Source: an uncultured Veillonellaceae bacterium (GTDB lineage: Bacteria > Bacillota > Negativicutes > Veillonellales > Negativicoccaceae). From it: a stretch of DNA of 64,000 nt. The notes beneath the pieces are model-generated. The model was not told the origin of the DNA, did no database searches, and saw only the letters and a list, made by a program, of their open reading frames with translations. Shown piece after piece: positions 52,902-63,055 of the stretch; the stretch's first letter is position 1, and each line of letters starts with the position of its first letter. The DNA lies in contig CAMCNU010000001.1 of NCBI GenBank assembly GCA_945876385.1, positions 248,001 through 312,000 on the forward strand, written 5' to 3'. The position numbers were made by a program, and so were the translations under genes.

Positions 52902-53460
52902 TTTCCAAAATCCAATTCCGTGTTTCGACCGTGCCTATATAAATCGTGCTGCCGGTTTCCAACAAATGATGTAACGTCGCCTCTATGCCGGCCAATACGC
53001 CAGCATTCAAAGATACCTTGGCCGCAGCGCGAATCCGTTCGACACCCGGAAAATCTCTTCCGGGTTCAATATAATCTGCCAAAAAAACAATCTTCTCCAG
53101 CGGACTCATCATTTTTCGCCCCACTGTATGATAAAAAATCGCCCGCAACACATGGTGATTGCGTACCCCGTATTCGGAAGCAGCCAACGCCGCGCCCGCC
53201 GGTCCGTGTAACAGTGCAGGTGAATTCCATACCGCCCGATCGACCGTGTAGCCCGCTTGCCGTACATACGCCTGCATGTCTGTCAACGGCACCTGCTTGG
53301 CACAATCATGCAACCAGCCTGCAGTCTCCGCCGCTTCGACATCAACCCCATATCGTGTCGCCAATTCCCGCGCAGCGCTTGCGACACCTTGCGAATGCGA
53401 AAATCGCTTGGGCGACAACGATTTCTCCAATCGCTCTTTCATTTCTTGCGTCATTACCAT
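52882..53460 (-). CDS. yqeK: HD-domain hydrolase YqeK (Ap4A hydrolase type)
   Basis: A 192-residue HD-domain protein. FSHSQGVASAARELATRYG, AAETAGWLHDCAKQ and LLHGPAGAALAASEYG provide the metal histidines and aspartates. YqeK family members hydrolyse diadenosine tetraphosphate symmetrically. ATG 53460 lies 4 nt after GAGGT; the longer frame enters nadD. The nadD-yqeK pair is standard. Confidence 0.92.
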   Translation of the reverse strand: MVMTQEMKERLEKSLSPKRFSHSQGVASAARELATRYGVDVEAAETAGWLHDCAKQVPLTDMQAYVRQAGYTVDRAVWNSPALLHGPAGAALAASEYGVRNHHVLRAIFYHTVGRKMMSPLEKIVFLADYIEPGRDFPGVERIRAAAKVSLNAGVLAGIEATLHHLLETGSTIYIGTVETRNWILESEENID

Positions 53461-53467
53461 ATCGACC

Positions 53468-54079
53468 TCACCGATAAATGTGATTTGCCAAAATATACTC
53501 CTGTACCGCCACCGGCAATAGATAGCGGGTACTACGTCCCGTCGCAAATCGTTGCCGCAAATCGGTCGCCGAGATTTCCATCTCCGGAGTATGTAAAAAA
53601 TGAATTTTTTCCTGCGTCTGTTGACCGAATTTGGCCGTCAGCATACTCAAATCCGTCCGGTAACGCGGGCGCAACGCGGAGAGAAAGTGCGTCAACGCAA
53701 TCAGTTCGTCCGCATATTTCCACGTCGGTAAATCGAGCAGGGTATCCGTCCCCATAATAAAATAAAATTCCGCTTGCCCCTGATACACTTCATGAAAATA
53801 CCGCAATGTATCCACCGTATAAGAAGGCCCCGAGCGCAACAACTCCACATCCGAAACGAAAAAGAACGGGTTGTCGGCCACGGCCAGCCGCACCATATCA
53901 TAACGCCAAGAATTCGGTGCGACATCACTACGCTGTTTGTGTGGCGGATGTGAAGCGGGCACAAAAATCACTCGCTCCAGACCATACTCTTCACGAGCCG
54001 CCTCCGCAATCAAGAGGTGCCCGTTATGAATCGGGTTGAATGTTCCCCCGAAAATGCCGATACGCCGTACTGTCATCAT
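53468..54079 (-). CDS. nadD: Nicotinate-nucleotide adenylyltransferase
   Basis: Adenylates nicotinate mononucleotide in NAD synthesis. 203 residues; IGIFGGTFNPIHNGHLLIAE carries the nucleotidyltransferase HxGH motif and ISATDLRQRF is the ISSTxIR-type motif. Several starts are possible; ATG 54079 or 54076 is preferred because the small gene upstream ends in TGATG there, consistent with coupling. No strong Shine-Dalgarno is seen. Confidence 0.93.
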   Translation of the reverse strand: MMTVRRIGIFGGTFNPIHNGHLLIAEAAREEYGLERVIFVPASHPPHKQRSDVAPNSWRYDMVRLAVADNPFFFVSDVELLRSGPSYTVDTLRYFHEVYQGQAEFYFIMGTDTLLDLPTWKYADELIALTHFLSALRPRYRTDLSMLTAKFGQQTQEKIHFLHTPEMEISATDLRQRFATGRSTRYLLPVAVQEYILANHIYR

Positions 54080-54204
54080 ACTATGCACCATGCCGCTATA
54101 CAGCCCCATACAAACCACATGCCGGCGCGAGCGTATCCGCGCAATTCATACTGTCCTTTCGGTGTACGGTAGTACGACTGAAGCGCCTTCCATTTGCCAT
54201 TCAT
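54076..54204 (-). CDS. Uncharacterised 42-residue putative membrane protein
   Basis: A 42-codon frame, ATG 54204 to TGA 54076-54078, that fills the whole proA-nadD gap. Its start overlaps the proA stop as ATGA and its stop overlaps the nadD start in the same way. The product has a basic, aromatic N-terminal half (WKALQSYYRTPKGQYELRGY) and a single hydrophobic stretch (GMWFVWGCIAAWCIV) at the C-terminus, suggesting a tail-anchored peptide. It is rich in W and Y and has two cysteines near the end. I know no matching family; the exact fit between neighbours is the main support. Confidence 0.6.
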   Translation of the reverse strand: MNGKWKALQSYYRTPKGQYELRGYARAGMWFVWGCIAAWCIV

Positions 54205-55442
54205 GAGCGAATTTGTCCGTCCCCGAACATGCGATATTCATACGTTGTCAATGCCTCCAAGCCCATCGGTCCTCGAACATGCATTTTTTGCGTACTGATA
54301 CCGATTTCCGCGCCCAAGCCGAATTCAAATCCGTCCGTAAACCGCGTGGATGCATTGGCATAAATCACTGCCGCATCGACCTCCTGCATAAACCGCTCTA
54401 CAGCTTGCCTGTCAGTTGCCACGATACACTCACTGTGCCGCGTGCCGTACTGTTGGATATGCGAGATAGCAGCCTCTTCGTCAGGCACAAATGCCACTGA
54501 CAAAATGAGGTCATTATACTCTGTGCCCCAATCTTCTTCCGTCGCCGGATGGGCTGCAGGAAAGCAGCGGCAGATTTTCTCATCCCCGCGAATCTCTACG
54601 CCGGCATCTGCCAGCGGCTGTAAAAGATCGCCAATTCTTGGTTGCCAAAACGCATGCACCAACAGCGTTTCCATTGCATTGCAAACGGAAGGACGTTGCA
54701 CTTTTGCATTCAGCGCCAAGGCAATCGCCGTTTCCCACTCCGCCGAAGAGTCAATATACATATGACAAATGCCGCTTCCCGTCTCAATCACCGGCACCGT
54801 ACTGTTTTCCACGACAGTACGGATTAAGGCCGCACTGCCGCGCGGAATCACCAAATCAATATAACGGCGCAAACGAATCAATTCCTGTACCCGCTGCCGA
54901 TCCGTATCTTCTACTAGTTGCACAATGTCCGTCGGCAAGTGATGTTGCTCCAGCGCTGCCGCCAAACAGTCCCGCAACGCCCGATTGGTAGCCAACGACT
55001 CTTTGCCGCCACGTAAAATCATCACATTGCCCGATTTAATACCGAGCACTGCCGCATCAACAGTAACATTCGGGCGTGACTCGTAAATCATTAAGATAAC
55101 ACCGAACGGAACGGGCTGACGGACGCAGGTAATGCCCGAGGCAAGCACATGCGCCTGTGGAGTCCGGGCACAGGGATCCGGCAAGGAAATAACCTGGCGA
55201 ACGCCTTCAATCATTCCGTCAATTCTCTCCTGCGTCACCCGCAAGCGATCAAGAAAAGCCGTTTGCGCCGATGACTGCGCAGCCCCTTCCAAATCGCATG
55301 CATTGGCCGCCAGAATACGTTCTCGCTGCGCATCCAACATGTCGGCCACGGACAACAGCACTGCATTCTTTTCCTCGCTCGTACAGCGGGCTACCGCGCT
55401 TCGTGCCTGCTGTGCCCGACGGGCAATCTCTACCGCATCCAT
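54201..55442 (-). CDS. proA: Gamma-glutamyl phosphate reductase
   Basis: Second proline-synthesis enzyme, reducing glutamyl-5-phosphate to the semialdehyde. 413 residues of aldehyde-dehydrogenase fold; ESRPNVTVDAAVLGIKSGNVMILRGGKES and QRPSVCNAMETLLVH (catalytic cysteine) are diagnostic. It follows proB by 8 nt. Confidence 0.96.
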   Translation of the reverse strand: MDAVEIARRAQQARSAVARCTSEEKNAVLLSVADMLDAQRERILAANACDLEGAAQSSAQTAFLDRLRVTQERIDGMIEGVRQVISLPDPCARTPQAHVLASGITCVRQPVPFGVILMIYESRPNVTVDAAVLGIKSGNVMILRGGKESLATNRALRDCLAAALEQHHLPTDIVQLVEDTDRQRVQELIRLRRYIDLVIPRGSAALIRTVVENSTVPVIETGSGICHMYIDSSAEWETAIALALNAKVQRPSVCNAMETLLVHAFWQPRIGDLLQPLADAGVEIRGDEKICRCFPAAHPATEEDWGTEYNDLILSVAFVPDEEAAISHIQQYGTRHSECIVATDRQAVERFMQEVDAAVIYANASTRFTDGFEFGLGAEIGISTQKMHVRGPMGLEALTTYEYRMFGDGQIRS

Positions 55443-55450
55443 TACTTCTC

Positions 55451-56587
55451 CTATTGCTTCACAACTAAATGATCCCGATGCACCGCCACCGTATCGGCAG
55501 GTACATATCCCAATATATCTGCAATTTCTTCACTTTTGCAGCCGCTGATTCTTCGCATTTCTGCGCTGTCAAACCCGGCCATCCCGCGCGCAATTTCCCG
55601 ATTGTCATAATAGACGGAAATTCCGTCTCCTTGAACGAATTCTCCTTCCACCTCGACAATCCCCACCGGCAAAATACTGGCACCGTGTTGCATCAGCGCG
55701 TCACGGCAACCGGCATCGACACGAATTTTGCCGCACATATCCGCGCCGAACAGCAAACGGCGTTTCCACATCTGCGGATGCACATCATGCGCAACAAAAC
55801 GAGTACCTATCGTTTCCGCGTCAAATATTTTCAGCAGCACTTCCGGAGTCGACGCATTCGCGATAATCATATCCACTCCGGAGTTCATCGCAATATCGGC
55901 AGCCACCAGTTTAGTATACATGCCGCCTGTCCCCAGCACTGTACCGCTTCCCTGCGCCGACGCCCATATTTCCGGCGTCAACTCGTCTACCATCGGACGT
56001 AATACCGCCTCCGAATCGGTCATGGGGTTGCCGGTATACAAGCCGTCCACATCCGATAACAGCACCAATACATCCGCATCGACAATACTGGCCACCATTG
56101 CCGACAACGTATCATTATCTCCGATTTTAATTTCCTCTGTCGATACAGTGTCGTTTTCGTTGACAATCGGCACCGCGCCCAACTCCAGCAGACGCACCAA
56201 CGTATTACGTGCATATAAATAATGCCGCGGATGCAGATAGTCGCCCTTTGTCAATAAAACTTGCCCGACCGTCAATCCGTACTCACGAAACAACTTTTCG
56301 TACATATGCATCAGCATGCCTTGCCCGACCGCGGCGGCGGCCTGCTTGTCCGCCAGCTGTGCCGGTCTTTCGCTAAACCCGAGCGACTTCATTCCCGCCG
56401 CAACCGCGCCGGACGACACCAATACGACTTCTTTTCCGGCATTGGCAAGATCCGCCAGCTGGCGAATCAGCATGTCCGATTTATGCACATGAATCTGTCC
56501 GTTCGCATGGGTAATCGAACTCGTCCCTACCTTGACGACAATCCGTTTCATGGACGAGAGATGACGCATATTACCGCGGCAACTCAT
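55451..56587 (-). CDS. proB: Glutamate 5-kinase
   Basis: First step of proline synthesis, feedback-inhibited by proline in most bacteria. Kinase domain (IVVKVGTSSIT, VSSGAVAAGM, VNENDTVS, GTGGMYTKLVAA) followed by a C-terminal PUA domain from about residue 285. 378 residues from ATG 56587, which has AAAGGA 8 nt upstream; ATG 56569 and 56551 are shorter alternatives with poorer ribosome sites. It overlaps yhbY by 17 nt if the first start is used. Confidence 0.93.
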   Translation of the reverse strand: MSCRGNMRHLSSMKRIVVKVGTSSITHANGQIHVHKSDMLIRQLADLANAGKEVVLVSSGAVAAGMKSLGFSERPAQLADKQAAAAVGQGMLMHMYEKLFREYGLTVGQVLLTKGDYLHPRHYLYARNTLVRLLELGAVPIVNENDTVSTEEIKIGDNDTLSAMVASIVDADVLVLLSDVDGLYTGNPMTDSEAVLRPMVDELTPEIWASAQGSGTVLGTGGMYTKLVAADIAMNSGVDMIIANASTPEVLLKIFDAETIGTRFVAHDVHPQMWKRRLLFGADMCGKIRVDAGCRDALMQHGASILPVGIVEVEGEFVQGDGISVYYDNREIARGMAGFDSAEMRRISGCKSEEIADILGYVPADTVAVHRDHLVVKQ

Positions 56588-56864
56588 AGGCAGAATCCTT
56601 TTTCTTCTGTTTGAACAAGACGCCTGTATGTCCGATGACCTGTACGGTTTCCGCCCCCAGCATCCGCGCCAAATCAGCCATTACATCATCCAGCTCATCC
56701 GGACTGTTGGTATGCATTCTGATTTTGATGAGTTCACGTTTCATCAAGACCTTGCGCACACTGTCAATCACCGGGTCGTCCAAGCCGTTTTTCCCGATTT
56801 GCACAACAGGCTCCAGCGCAACTGCCTGTGCTTTCAAAATTTTTTTCTGTTTGGTTGTCAGCAT
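56571..56864 (-). CDS. yhbY: CRM-domain RNA-binding protein YhbY
   Basis: A 97-residue CRM-domain protein linked to 50S assembly. LTTKQKKILKAQAVALEPVVQIGKNGL holds the family GxxG-like loop (IGKNG), and VQVIGHTGVLFKQ closes the domain. It lies 2 nt after obgE, as in most Firmicutes. Confidence 0.94.
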   Translation of the reverse strand: MLTTKQKKILKAQAVALEPVVQIGKNGLDDPVIDSVRKVLMKRELIKIRMHTNSPDELDDVMADLARMLGAETVQVIGHTGVLFKQKKKDSAYELPR

Positions 56865-56866
56865 AA

Positions 56867-58159
<1,293 letters not shown>

Positions 58160-58244
58160 CTATCTGTAGCATCGCCGGCACGCAGTCAACAGCGCGCCCT
58201 GATTGTTCTGTGTTCGGTACCTATTATGTTACCTTGAATATAGT

Positions 58245-58285
58245 AAAAAATCAAATAAATGCGGGCAAAGCAACGCTTTACCCGC
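58245..58285 (-). terminator. Terminator after ctpA
   Basis: An 11-bp stem with one G-T pair (58285-58275 with 58271-58261), 3-nt loop, then a T-rich tail on the minus strand. It separates the ftsEX-ctpA operon from obgE. Confidence 0.75.
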
Positions 58286-58290
58286 ACCTG

Positions 58291-59412
58291 TCAAAAGGCA
58301 TTGACAGCGGCCGCCATCCATTCGGATTCCGTCATCACCTCCGGATGCACCTGAACATCCGGCGTGACACCTTTCCCGTTAATGCTGTGTCCTTTGCTAC
58401 TGAAGTACTCCGCCACCGTCAAGCGCATACCGTCTTCTCCCGACAGAGGGAATACCCCCTGCACGGTACCTTTGCCGTAACTGGTTTCACCGACAATCAC
58501 ACCGGCCTGCAAATCTTGTACGGCAGAAGCCAATATTTCACTGGCGCTGGCACTGCGCTTGTTAATCAACACCACCAGTGGCACCGTATCCGCCGCTCCC
58601 GGCAACTCAATCGTATCAGCCCCACCGCTACGGGAAATGATTTTCACCAATGTCCCCTGGGGTAACAGCTGTTTGGCAATTTCGGTTACGGCATGCAGCG
58701 ATCCGCCCGGATTGTCACGCAAGTCGATTACCAGCTTGCGCATGCCGTTAAACCGTAATCGTTCGTATTCCTTGCGAAAATCGGTCGGCGTTTCTTCCGT
58801 AAAACTGCGGATTCGGATGCAGGCAATATCTGCTGTCAAAAAACGGGATACCACTGTCGGCACAACAAACGCATCACGTATCAGCGGCAAGGATTGGACA
58901 TCCCCGTTCACATGTCGTATCTCCAAGACCACTTGCGTACCTTTGGCACCGGAAATCCGCGCGACTACATCGGCCAACGGAACATCTCTGACCGTTTCGC
59001 CGTCAACCTTGTCAATCCGATCGCCGGGAGCGATTTCTCCCGATTGCGCCGCGTTCCCTCCGGGAATGACCTCCTGCACATAAACTTCTCCGTCTTGCTG
59101 TGACAGCAGTAGACCGACACCGACATGTGTCCCCCCGATGGCTTCTTGCAACCGCTGATATGCTTGCGACGACAAATACTCTGAATGCGCATCCTCCGTA
59201 CTCTTGACCAGTCCGGTCAAGAGTCCCTGCATCAGCTGATCGCTCTGCAATTGATGTACATATTGCGTTCGCAATATGTACATGGCGCGCGCCATCTTCC
59301 ACCCGTTGCCGACACTTCCGAACAACAGGTAGAACGTCGCGGAAACCACCAGTAACACAGCAGCCAAAGCAATCGCGGCACTGCCGGCAATATGTTTCCA
59401 TTTACTGTTCAT
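58291..59412 (-). CDS. ctpA: C-terminal processing protease (S41, CtpA)
   Basis: A membrane-anchored serine protease of 373 residues. N-terminal helix (~10-32), PDZ domain (GVGLLLSQQDGEVYVQEVIPGG to GDRIDKVDG), and the S41 domain with the catalytic serine in RSASASEIL and lysine in YGKGTVQGV. ATG 59412 or GTG 59418 could be the start; the ribosome site is short-spaced in both. It follows the EnvC-like gene and may process envelope or division proteins. Confidence 0.93.
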   Translation of the reverse strand: MNSKWKHIAGSAAIALAAVLLVVSATFYLLFGSVGNGWKMARAMYILRTQYVHQLQSDQLMQGLLTGLVKSTEDAHSEYLSSQAYQRLQEAIGGTHVGVGLLLSQQDGEVYVQEVIPGGNAAQSGEIAPGDRIDKVDGETVRDVPLADVVARISGAKGTQVVLEIRHVNGDVQSLPLIRDAFVVPTVVSRFLTADIACIRIRSFTEETPTDFRKEYERLRFNGMRKLVIDLRDNPGGSLHAVTEIAKQLLPQGTLVKIISRSGGADTIELPGAADTVPLVVLINKRSASASEILASAVQDLQAGVIVGETSYGKGTVQGVFPLSGEDGMRLTVAEYFSSKGHSINGKGVTPDVQVHPEVMTESEWMAAAVNAF

Positions 59413-59418
59413 AATCAC

Positions 59419-60546
59419 CTACAAATAATTCAACGGCTCAACCGGAGTCCCGTTCTCCCGCACCTCAAAATGGACATGAGGCCCCGTAGAATATCCCGTG
59501 GAACCTGAGTACGCAATAATCTGTCCCTGTGATACCGCTTGCCCAGCCGATACTACCAATTCCGAATTATGTGCATATACCGTCGACAAACCGTTACCAT
59601 GATCGATAATGACCGCGTAACCATACCCGCCGAGCCAATCCGCTTCAATCACGACGCCGCTATCCGCCGCCGCAACCGGAGTACCGGTATCGACCCCCAC
59701 ATCGACGCCGGAATGGAAAATCTGTGTGCCGAAAATCGGATGTGTACGATAGCCGAACGGCGATGTAATAGGGCCCGACACCGGCCAAATAAATTGCCCC
59801 GTGCCGTGTACCGCCTGCGACGCTCCCGCACCTTGACTTTGCCGCGCACGAATTCGCGCTTCGATATCATTACTCTGTTGCTGCAGCTCTTGGTAAGATT
59901 GCTCAGCCAATGACTTCTCGTACGACAAGCGTTCCAAAACAACCAGCTGATCCTGCTTGCGTGCCTCAATTTCCGCCTGTTTGGCGCGGGCCTGCGCTTC
60001 CAACTCATCCAATTGCTGACGTTGCAATTCCAGCTCATGTTGCTTGGCCAAAATGAGTTCCCGTTCCTGTTTAATCGCCGTAATCAAATCCAAGTCAGCC
60101 GCCACAATCCGTTTCAAAAATTCCAGCCGATTGACAAAATCCGTAAAATTCTTGGCACCGAACACGACTTCCACGTAATTGAGTTTACCGTGAATATACA
60201 CATCCCGCAGCCGTTTATGGAGCACTTGCTCACGTGCCTGCAGGCGTACCTGCGCCGCATCCAACTGTGCCTGCGTTTCTTGGATTTGTGCATGCAATAC
60301 AGACTGCTGCACTTGAATCTCACGCAATGCGAACAGTGCCGCATCCAGTTCGACCTGAATCTGCCGGAGCACCTCCGAGACCGAACCGATTTCCATTTCC
60401 GCCAGTTCTTTACGTCGTTGTGCCTCTTGCATTTGAGTCTGCACCTCGGACAACTCCGACTCCAGACTGTCCGCCACGGCAGGCAACGGCGTCGTCAATA
60501 CCAGTGCGGCCAACAAGGCGGCGATACTTGATTGCCATCTGTTCAT
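59419..60546 (-). CDS. EnvC-like M23 (LytM) peptidase with coiled coil
   Basis: A secreted 375-residue protein: signal peptide (~1-25, ending AVADS), long coiled coil (~26-240), and a C-terminal M23 domain that keeps the zinc ligands, HSGVDVGVDTG and HVHFEV. EnvC loses these and activates amidases, so this one may cut peptidoglycan itself. It stands directly behind ftsX, matching FtsEX-partner hydrolases such as PcsB or EnvC; regulation by FtsEX is inferred from that. Confidence 0.9.
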   Translation of the reverse strand: MNRWQSSIAALLAALVLTTPLPAVADSLESELSEVQTQMQEAQRRKELAEMEIGSVSEVLRQIQVELDAALFALREIQVQQSVLHAQIQETQAQLDAAQVRLQAREQVLHKRLRDVYIHGKLNYVEVVFGAKNFTDFVNRLEFLKRIVAADLDLITAIKQERELILAKQHELELQRQQLDELEAQARAKQAEIEARKQDQLVVLERLSYEKSLAEQSYQELQQQSNDIEARIRARQSQGAGASQAVHGTGQFIWPVSGPITSPFGYRTHPIFGTQIFHSGVDVGVDTGTPVAAADSGVVIEADWLGGYGYAVIIDHGNGLSTVYAHNSELVVSAGQAVSQGQIIAYSGSTGYSTGPHVHFEVRENGTPVEPLNYL

Positions 60547-60550
60547 GCTG

Positions 60551-61438
60551 TCACACCTTCATGTACTTGCGGACGGAGATGGCACTCCCCAATCCGCCGA
60601 TACAAATACCGATGCCCAATAAGGCCAACGCCACTTGTAAGATAAACGGATAAGTCGGAATCATCGGTAAAAACGCCAATCCGTGATCGACCAGTTGTAC
60701 CAAGCCCCAACGGTACATTTGCCACAAACAGACGCCGGCCAAAACCGATCCGGTCAATCCGAGCATCATACCTTCCAACAAAAACGGCCAACGTATAAAT
60801 CCGTTTGTCGCACCGACATATTTCATAATTTGAATTTCGCGGCGGCGGGCAAATACCGTCATGCGGATAGTATTGGAAATGATGAACAGTGTCGCAAATG
60901 CGAGGAACAAAATCAGCACAGTTCCGCCGATACGGATAAAGCGAGTAACCTCAAACAACTGCTCAATCGTATCTTGACCGTACTGTGCAGTCTCCACCGC
61001 ACTGTCTTGCTCCAAGATACCCGCCGCCTGACGCACTGCCCCGGGCGTCTCAAATATGACAGCAAATGACGACGGCAACGGGTTGCCGTTGAGCGAATCA
61101 AGCAGATAGCTTTGCTCCCCGAGTCGTTCCTTAAAATCACTCAACGCCTGATCTTTGTTGATAAATGTTACCGTTTTGACTTCCTGCATACCGCGAATCT
61201 TCCGCTCCACATCGCTGATTTGCTGTGTCGTCAAGCCGTCTTTCAAATACACACTCAGTTCGACCTGATTTTCCAAATATGAAGCCATATGAGTCAAATT
61301 CAACACCGTTGTCAAAAACATCCCCAAAATGAACAGCGATAATGTGACCGTCGCGATTGAGGCTAATGTCATCAAGCTGTTGCGGCGAAAGGATTTAAAC
61401 GCCTCACCGAGGAAGTAGGCAAAGGTTCGAATCTTCAT
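60551..61438 (-). CDS. ftsX: Cell division ABC transporter permease FtsX
   Basis: The membrane half of FtsEX. 295 residues: [27 protein letters not shown] leads into the first helix, then a large outer loop (~45-170) that usually contacts the hydrolase partner, and three further helices including [18 protein letters not shown] 61438 lies 9 nt after AAGGGG; ATG 61444 is the alternative. It overlaps ftsE by about 35 nt. Confidence 0.94.
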   Translation of the reverse strand: MKIRTFAYFLGEAFKSFRRNSLMTLASIATVTLSLFILGMFLTTVLNLTHMASYLENQVELSVYLKDGLTTQQISDVERKIRGMQEVKTVTFINKDQALSDFKERLGEQSYLLDSLNGNPLPSSFAVIFETPGAVRQAAGILEQDSAVETAQYGQDTIEQLFEVTRFIRIGGTVLILFLAFATLFIISNTIRMTVFARRREIQIMKYVGATNGFIRWPFLLEGMMLGLTGSVLAGVCLWQMYRWGLVQLVDHGLAFLPMIPTYPFILQVALALLGIGICIGGLGSAISVRKYMKV

Positions 61439-62111
61439 CTTCATACGCCCCTTTCTTGACATCTCGGACGATTTCGCCGTTGGCAATGGTAATGACGCGT
61501 TTATGCATGGTATTCACCAGCTCTTTGGCATGTGTTACCATCACAATCGTCGTGCCCAAATGGTTGATATCGTTGAACAACTTCATAATCGATTTCGCCG
61601 TTTCCGGATCCAGATTGCCCGTCGGTTCGTCAGCAATCAACAAGACCGGTCGGTTGACCAAGGCCCGTGCAATGGCCACCCGTTGCTGTTCCCCCCCGGA
61701 CAGTGTTGCCGGCAGCTGATGCGCCTTGGCGGAGAGACCGACCAGCTCCAACACATCCGCTACTTTTTTGCGGATTTCTTCCGTAGGTGCTTCAATTACT
61801 TCCATCGCAAAGGCAACATTTTCAAAGACATTTTTTTGCGCAAGCAAGCGAAAGTCTTGAAATACAATTCCCAATTTGCGCCGCAAAAACGGGATTTTAC
61901 TTTTCTTCAGCCGATTGACTTCAATTCCGTCAACGAACACCGAGCCTTCATCCGGCACTTCTTCGTGCGACAGCATCTTGATAAACGTCGATTTGCCGGC
62001 GCCGCTGGCACCGACCAAAAAGACAAATTCCCCTTTTTCAATTTGAAGACTCAAGCGATTCAATGCGGGACTTTTCCCGTACCGCTTGGACACATTCTCA
62101 AAGCGAATCAT
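61404..62111 (-). CDS. ftsE: Cell division ATP-binding protein FtsE
   Basis: The ABC ATPase that drives FtsX. 235 residues; Walker [14 protein letters not shown], signature [14 protein letters not shown], Walker [13 protein letters not shown] and the FtsE-typical [10 protein letters not shown]. It overlaps tktB by ATGA, an unrelated neighbour, so transketolase and division genes may share a transcript. Confidence 0.95.
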   Translation of the reverse strand: MIRFENVSKRYGKSPALNRLSLQIEKGEFVFLVGASGAGKSTFIKMLSHEEVPDEGSVFVDGIEVNRLKKSKIPFLRRKLGIVFQDFRLLAQKNVFENVAFAMEVIEAPTEEIRKKVADVLELVGLSAKAHQLPATLSGGEQQRVAIARALVNRPVLLIADEPTGNLDPETAKSIMKLFNDINHLGTTIVMVTHAKELVNTMHKRVITIANGEIVRDVKKGAYEDEDSNLCLLPR

Positions 62112-63055
62112 ACCTGCGCCTCGTTTTTGCGTGCGATGGCACGCTTGGCGGCCGCGGCAATTGTCTCTGCAGTCAAGCCGTATTTTTCCAAGAGCAAGGC
62201 CGGTTTGCCGGATTCACCGAACGTATCTTGCGTGCCGACAAACTCTATCGGTACCGGCGCATACTGCACGGCGACTTCAGCTACTGCCGCCCCCAGTCCG
62301 CCAATCCGTGTATGTTCTTCAGCCGTCACTATCGCTCCGGTCTCGCGAGCGGCCGCGATAACAGCGTCTTCATCAATCGGCTTAATGCTGCTCATGTTGA
62401 TGACTCGTGCCTCAATCCCTGCGTCTGCCAACAGTACTGCTGCCTGCAAAGCGGCGGCTACCATCACACCGCACGCGATGAGAGTCACTTCCGTACCGTT
62501 GCGCAAACAAGTCGAGCATCCCGGAGTAAACACCGTATCCTCCGGCATGACATCGTCAACGGACGCCCGTCCCATACGGATATAGACCGGTCCTTCATAC
62601 CCGACCGCCCAGCGGACGACAGCCTTGGTTTCTGCCGCATCTGCCGGAACGGCTACCGTCATATTCGGCAACGCCCGCATCAAGGCGATATCTTCCAACA
62701 TTTGGTGCGTAGCACCATCTTCTCCCACCGTCAATCCGGCGTGAGTCACCGCGATTTTAACATTCAACTTCGGATAACAAATCGAGTTGCGAATTTGTTC
62801 ATATGCGCGTCCTGCACCGAAAATAGCAAATGTTGACGCAAACGGAATTTTTCCGGCCGCCGCCAATCCGGCCGACACGCTCATCAAATTTTGTTCCGCA
62901 ATCCCGACGTTGAAATGCCGATCCGGAAATATTTTTTTAAATTCAAATGTCTTGGTCGATTGGGAGAGGTCCGCATCCAACACGACAACATTCGGATACT
63001 CCCGACCGATTTCCTGTAATACCTCGCCGTAGGCGTCACGTGTCGCTTTACCCAT
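62108..63055 (-). CDS. Transketolase, C-terminal subunit
   Basis: A 315-residue protein equal to the pyrimidine-binding and C-terminal domains of transketolase. VVVLDADLSQSTKTFEFKKIFPDRHFNVGIAEQNLMSVSAGLA includes the catalytic glutamate (AEQN) that contacts thiamine diphosphate. With the next gene it makes a two-subunit transketolase, the split form common in Firmicutes and archaea. ATG 63055 has GGAGGGAG upstream. Confidence 0.94.
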   Translation of the reverse strand: MGKATRDAYGEVLQEIGREYPNVVVLDADLSQSTKTFEFKKIFPDRHFNVGIAEQNLMSVSAGLAAAGKIPFASTFAIFGAGRAYEQIRNSICYPKLNVKIAVTHAGLTVGEDGATHQMLEDIALMRALPNMTVAVPADAAETKAVVRWAVGYEGPVYIRMGRASVDDVMPEDTVFTPGCSTCLRNGTEVTLIACGVMVAAALQAAVLLADAGIEARVINMSSIKPIDEDAVIAAARETGAIVTAEEHTRIGGLGAAVAEVAVQYAPVPIEFVGTQDTFGESGKPALLLEKYGLTAETIAAAAKRAIARKNEAQV

